A stretch of DNA of 64,000 nt, taken from NCBI RefSeq assembly GCF_029892425.1, contig NZ_JARXWB010000018.1:62001-126000 (forward strand), read 5' to 3'. The notes under the pieces are model-generated. The model was not told the origin of the DNA. It was given only the letters and a program-made list of their open reading frames with translations, and ran no database searches. The DNA comes from Bradyrhizobium sp. BR13661. GTDB taxonomy: Bacteria; Pseudomonadota; Alphaproteobacteria; Rhizobiales; Xanthobacteraceae. Numbering within the stretch: the stretch's first letter is position 1; every line of letters starts with the position of its first letter. Position numbers and translations under genes: made by a program. Below, in pieces: positions 60,906 through 64,000 of the stretch.

Positions 60906-61436
60906 ATGCCTGTCTACACAGTTCATGCTCCCTCCCCAGGTGGGGCCGATCTGCGCGCGACCGACAAGTTCGTGTTCGTGCGCGACGGCTTCCATGTCTG
61001 GGCGATGATCTTCGGCCCGCTCTGGCTGCTCTGGAACAGGCTCTGGCTGGCGCTGATCGGCTGGATCGTTTTTCTCGCGGCGTTCGATGCCGGGCTGCAT
61101 AGCGTCGGTGTCGGCCGCCGCTCGATCTTCCTCGCCAATATTGTCGTTGCGCTCTTGATGGGTTTTGAGGCCTCGAGCCTGCGCCGCTGGACGCTGTCGC
61201 GCGGCAAGTGGCGGCAGCTCGACATCGTCGTCGCCGACGACCACGACACGGCCGAGCGCCGTTTCTTCGAGCGCTGGAGCGAAAAGCAGCGCGGCATTGT
61301 CAACGATCAATGGGCGGTCGATCGCGGTGGCCCGCCGCCGACCCGCAATTTGTCGGGTCAGCCATTTTCGAACCCGCCGCCAATTCCGGCCGGCGGCATC
61401 ATTGGATTGTTTCCAGAACCGGGAGGGTCAAGATGA
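60906..61436 (+). CDS. DUF2628 membrane protein
   Basis: A 176-residue protein with two or three membrane segments (HVWAMIFGPLWLLWNRLWLALIGWIVF; SIFLANIVVALLMGFEA) and a Pro-rich tail (RNLSGQPFSNPPPIPAGGI). Only the DUF2628 label applies; function unknown. ATGA overlaps hisH, so it is embedded in the his operon, a placement common in this group. Confidence 0.88.
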   Translation: MPVYTVHAPSPGGADLRATDKFVFVRDGFHVWAMIFGPLWLLWNRLWLALIGWIVFLAAFDAGLHSVGVGRRSIFLANIVVALLMGFEASSLRRWTLSRGKWRQLDIVVADDHDTAERRFFERWSEKQRGIVNDQWAVDRGGPPPTRNLSGQPFSNPPPIPAGGIIGLFPEPGGSR

Positions 61437-62083
61437 GCGTCGCCATCATCGATTACGGTTCCGGGAATCTGCATTCCGCCGCCAAGGCCTTCGAGCGCGC
61501 CGCGCGCAGCCTCGAGAACGGCCAGAAGGTGTTCGTCACCAGCGATCCCGATCGGGCCTATGAGGCCGATCGTCTGGTGCTGCCGGGCGTCGGCGCTTTC
61601 GCCGATTGCCGGCGCGGGCTCGATGCCGTCAACGGCATGGTCGAAGCGATCACCGAAGCCGTCCGCGTCAAGGCGCGGCCGTTCTTCGGCATCTGTGTCG
61701 GCATGCAGCTGATGGCCAGTCGCGGCAAGGAACATGTCATCACCGAAGGCCTGAACTGGATCGGCGGCGACGTCGAGAAGATCACGCCGCGTGACGAGAG
61801 CCTGAAGATCCCGCACATGGGCTGGAATACGCTCGAGCTCCTGCAAGAGCATCCGGTGCTGAACAAGCTGCCACTCGGTGAGAAGGGCCAGCACGCCTAT
61901 TTCGTGCACTCCTACCACCTCAATGCTGCCAATGAAGCTGACGTGCTCGCGCGCGCCGATTACGGCGGTCCCGTCACCGCGATCGTCGGTAGGGACACCG
62001 CCATCGGCACGCAGTTTCACCCCGAGAAGAGCCAGCGCTTTGGCCTCGCTTTGATCTCGAACTTTTTGCGATGGAAACCGTGA
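61433..62083 (+). CDS. hisH: imidazole glycerol phosphate synthase glutaminase subunit
   Basis: A 216-residue class I glutaminase. Catalytic Cys in GICVGMQLM (near residue 85) and His/Glu in TQFHPEKSQRFG. N-terminal VAIIDYGSGNLHS. It gives ammonia to HisF. GGGAGG precedes ATG 61433. Overlaps hisA by 13 bases. Confidence 0.97.
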   Translation: MSVAIIDYGSGNLHSAAKAFERAARSLENGQKVFVTSDPDRAYEADRLVLPGVGAFADCRRGLDAVNGMVEAITEAVRVKARPFFGICVGMQLMASRGKEHVITEGLNWIGGDVEKITPRDESLKIPHMGWNTLELLQEHPVLNKLPLGEKGQHAYFVHSYHLNAANEADVLARADYGGPVTAIVGRDTAIGTQFHPEKSQRFGLALISNFLRWKP

Positions 62084-62817
62084 TTCTCTTTCCTGCCATC
62101 GATCTCAAGAACGGCCAGTGCGTGCGCCTCGAGCAAGGCGACATGGCGCGGGCGACCGTGTTCAATCTCGATCCCGCCGCGCAGGCGCAGAGCTTTGTCG
62201 CACAGGGTTTTGAATATCTCCACGTCGTCGACCTCGACGGCGCCTTCGCCGGCAAGCCGGTGAACGCGCAAGCCGTCGAGGCGATGCTGAAGACGATCAA
62301 GATTCCGGTGCAGCTCGGCGGCGGCATCCGCGATCTCGCGACTGTCGAGGCCTGGCTCGAAAAAGGCATCACCCGCGTCATCATCGGCACCGCCGCGGTG
62401 CGCGATCCCGAATTGGTGAAGGCGGCGGCGAAGAAATTCCCGGGCCGCGTCGCTGTTGGCCTCGACGCCCGCGACGGCAAGGTCGCCGTCGAAGGCTGGG
62501 CCGAGACCTCGCAGGTGACGGTGCTGGAGATCGCGCAGCGGTTCGAGGATGCCGGCGTGGCCGCGATCATCTTCACCGACATCGCGCGCGACGGCTTGCT
62601 CAAGGGCCTGAACCTGGATGCGACCATCGCGCTTGCGGATGCGATCTCGATTCCGGTGATCGCCTCCGGTGGCCTCGCCTCGATCGAGGACGTCAAAGCC
62701 ATGCTGACGCCGCGCGCGAAAAAGCTCGCCGGCGCCATCGCAGGTCGCGCGCTCTATGACGGCCGGCTCGATCCTTCCGCTGCCCTCACCTTGATCCGCG
62801 ACGCGCGCAGGAGCTGA
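62071..62817 (+). CDS. hisA: ProFAR isomerase
   Basis: A 248-residue beta/alpha barrel. N-terminal ILFPAIDLKNGQCVRL (catalytic Asp11), VQLGGGIRD, and second catalytic Asp in IFTDIARDG (near residue 170). Converts ProFAR to PRFAR. Two half-barrel phosphate sites are intact. Overlaps hisH. Confidence 0.97.
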   Translation: METVILFPAIDLKNGQCVRLEQGDMARATVFNLDPAAQAQSFVAQGFEYLHVVDLDGAFAGKPVNAQAVEAMLKTIKIPVQLGGGIRDLATVEAWLEKGITRVIIGTAAVRDPELVKAAAKKFPGRVAVGLDARDGKVAVEGWAETSQVTVLEIAQRFEDAGVAAIIFTDIARDGLLKGLNLDATIALADAISIPVIASGGLASIEDVKAMLTPRAKKLAGAIAGRALYDGRLDPSAALTLIRDARRS

Positions 62818-62820
62818 CAC

Positions 62821-63597
62821 ATGTTCAAGGTGCGCGTGATCCCCTGCCTCGACGTCAAGGACGGCCGAGTCGTCAAGGGCGTCAACTTCGTTGATCTCCG
62901 CGACGCCGGCGACCCCGTCGAAGCCGCGATCGCCTATGACGCCGCCGGGGCCGATGAGCTGACCTTCCTCGACATCACCGCGACCCATGAGAATCGCGGC
63001 ATCATGCTGGACGTGGTCCGGCGCACGGCGGAAGCCTGTTTCATGCCTGTCACCGTCGGCGGCGGCGTCCGCAAGGTGGACGACATCAAGACCCTGCTGC
63101 GCGCCGGCGCGGACAAGGTCTCGATCAACAGTGCCGCGGTGTCGCGGCGCGAGTTCGTCAAGGAAGCCGCCGAAAAATTCGGCGAGCAGTGCGTCGTCGT
63201 CGCGATCGATGCCAAGCGGGTCAAGCGTGCGGGCGGCGGCGAGCGCTGGGAAATCTTCACCCATGGCGGCCGCAACTCGACCGGGATCGACGCCATCGAA
63301 TATGCTCAGGAAGTGGTCTCGCTCGGCGCTGGTGAAATTCTGCTCACCTCGATGGACCGCGACGGCACCAGGCAAGGGTTCGACATCCCGCTGACCCGGG
63401 CGATCGCCGACAGCGTTCCCGTTCCCGTGATCGCCTCGGGCGGCGTCGGCAATCTCGACCACCTCGTCGACGGTATCCGCGATGGGCATGCGACCGCGGT
63501 ACTGGCCGCCTCGATCTTTCATTTCGGGGAATTCACCATCCGGGAAGCCAAGGAGCACATGTCCCGGCGGGGCTTGCCCATGCGCCTGGATGCCTGA
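62821..63597 (+). CDS. hisF: imidazole glycerol phosphate synthase cyclase subunit
   Basis: A 258-residue barrel. VIPCLDVKDGRVVKG holds catalytic Asp11; the second acid is in VVAIDAKRV (near residue 130). TVGGGVRKVDD and IASGGVGNLDHL are the phosphate sites. It closes the imidazole ring. Starts 3 bases after hisA. Confidence 0.97.
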   Translation: MFKVRVIPCLDVKDGRVVKGVNFVDLRDAGDPVEAAIAYDAAGADELTFLDITATHENRGIMLDVVRRTAEACFMPVTVGGGVRKVDDIKTLLRAGADKVSINSAAVSRREFVKEAAEKFGEQCVVVAIDAKRVKRAGGGERWEIFTHGGRNSTGIDAIEYAQEVVSLGAGEILLTSMDRDGTRQGFDIPLTRAIADSVPVPVIASGGVGNLDHLVDGIRDGHATAVLAASIFHFGEFTIREAKEHMSRRGLPMRLDA

Positions 63598-63673
63598 CGA
63601 CTCCCGTTCTTAAAAATGCTACACAGGCCGGCAGGGATTGGCCTTTGGCCGGATGTGTTTCTGAGTATTTCCG

Positions 63674-63997
63674 ATGCCGCGTTTCACGATCCACGACCTC
63701 GCCCAGACCATCGACGCCCGCGCGGCCTCCGGTGGTGAGGCCTCCTATACCCGCAAGCTCCTGGACAAAGGTGCCGAACATTGCGCCAAGAAGTTCGGTG
63801 AGGAAGCAGTCGAAACCGTAATCGCAGCAGTCGAAAACGATCGCGCGCATCTGATCGCCGAGGGTGCCGACCTGCTCTATCACTTCCTTGTGCTGCTCAA
63901 GGCACGCGGCGTAAGATTGGAAGAGGTGGAAGCCGCCCTCGACAAGCGTACGAACATGTCAGGGTTGGAAGAGAAAGCGTCGCGCAAGAGCAGCTAG
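63674..63997 (+). CDS. hisE: phosphoribosyl-ATP diphosphatase
   Basis: A 107-residue all-alpha pyrophosphatase. KLLDKGAEHCAKKFGEEAVETVIAA is the core, with the Glu/Asp metal site EE-x2-E and AEGADLLYHFLVLL. It acts just after HisG. A 76-bp gap separates it from hisF. The last 3 bases of the window hold no further gene. Confidence 0.97.
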   Translation: MPRFTIHDLAQTIDARAASGGEASYTRKLLDKGAEHCAKKFGEEAVETVIAAVENDRAHLIAEGADLLYHFLVLLKARGVRLEEVEAALDKRTNMSGLEEKASRKSS

Positions 63998-64000
63998 CCG

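Noticed and set aside
62017..63558. 513-residue minus-strand open frame opposite hisA and hisF
   Set aside because: Spans two well-marked genes; no motif of its own.

Overview
The window looks like chromosomal backbone of an alphaproteobacterium of the Bradyrhizobium/Rhodopseudomonas group. The signs are high G+C, tightly packed housekeeping genes, a lone tRNA-Gly, FtsK/LolA/LptE/TimA-type alphaproteobacterial proteins, and several families of short palindromic intergenic repeats. No rRNA, insertion sequence, phage gene, integrase or CRISPR array was seen. The genus is inferred from gene content and order, not from a database search.

Layout. 1-8.7 kb holds metabolic and transport genes: a MATE exporter, a DsbA-like isomerase, a ketopantoate-reductase-like enzyme, a periplasmic PQQ-type sugar dehydrogenase beside a diheme cytochrome c, an epimerase, tRNA-Gly, a thioredoxin-TPR co-chaperone and a Lon N-terminal-domain protein. 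8.7-13.3 kb is a six-gene minus-strand cluster: PepSY protein, cytochrome b, outer-membrane porin, FMN-binding protein with a flavinylation motif, ApbE flavin transferase, and a second four-His membrane protein. It reads as a flavinylation-based electron-transfer system and is the most unusual functional unit here. 13.5-14.5 kb is a divergent TetR/membrane-protein pair with two matching operators around a promoter.

14.5-24.1 kb holds a Trm112-like protein, a UbiH-type hydroxylase, TesB, a GYF_2 membrane protein, and two complete glnK-amtB modules. The modules flank an ArsR/SRPBCC pair and a ClpP paralogue. The second has a sigma-54-like promoter and a strong terminator. 24-41.6 kb continues with a GFA enzyme, an aminotransferase, ftsK, lolA, xthA, a CenR-like response regulator, two convergent diguanylate cyclases, and leuS-lptE-holA.

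41.7-54.2 kb appears to be the replication-origin region. On the left, parB, parA, rsmG, mnmG, mnmE, rho and hemJ all run leftward; five parS sites lie among them. On the right, a PPDK-regulator (RP001-like), maf, coaE and dnaQ run rightward. The 459-bp gap at 50428-50886, where the direction switches, carries four GANTC sites in 49 bp, three TTAAGGT words and DnaA-box-like sequences. 54.6-64 kb has timA-like, mltA, smr, hslV-DUF2585-hslU, and the histidine cluster hisB-DUF2628-hisH-hisA-hisF-hisE.

Start codons were chosen by Shine-Dalgarno position, family N-termini and overlap with neighbours. Several differ from the longest reading frame.
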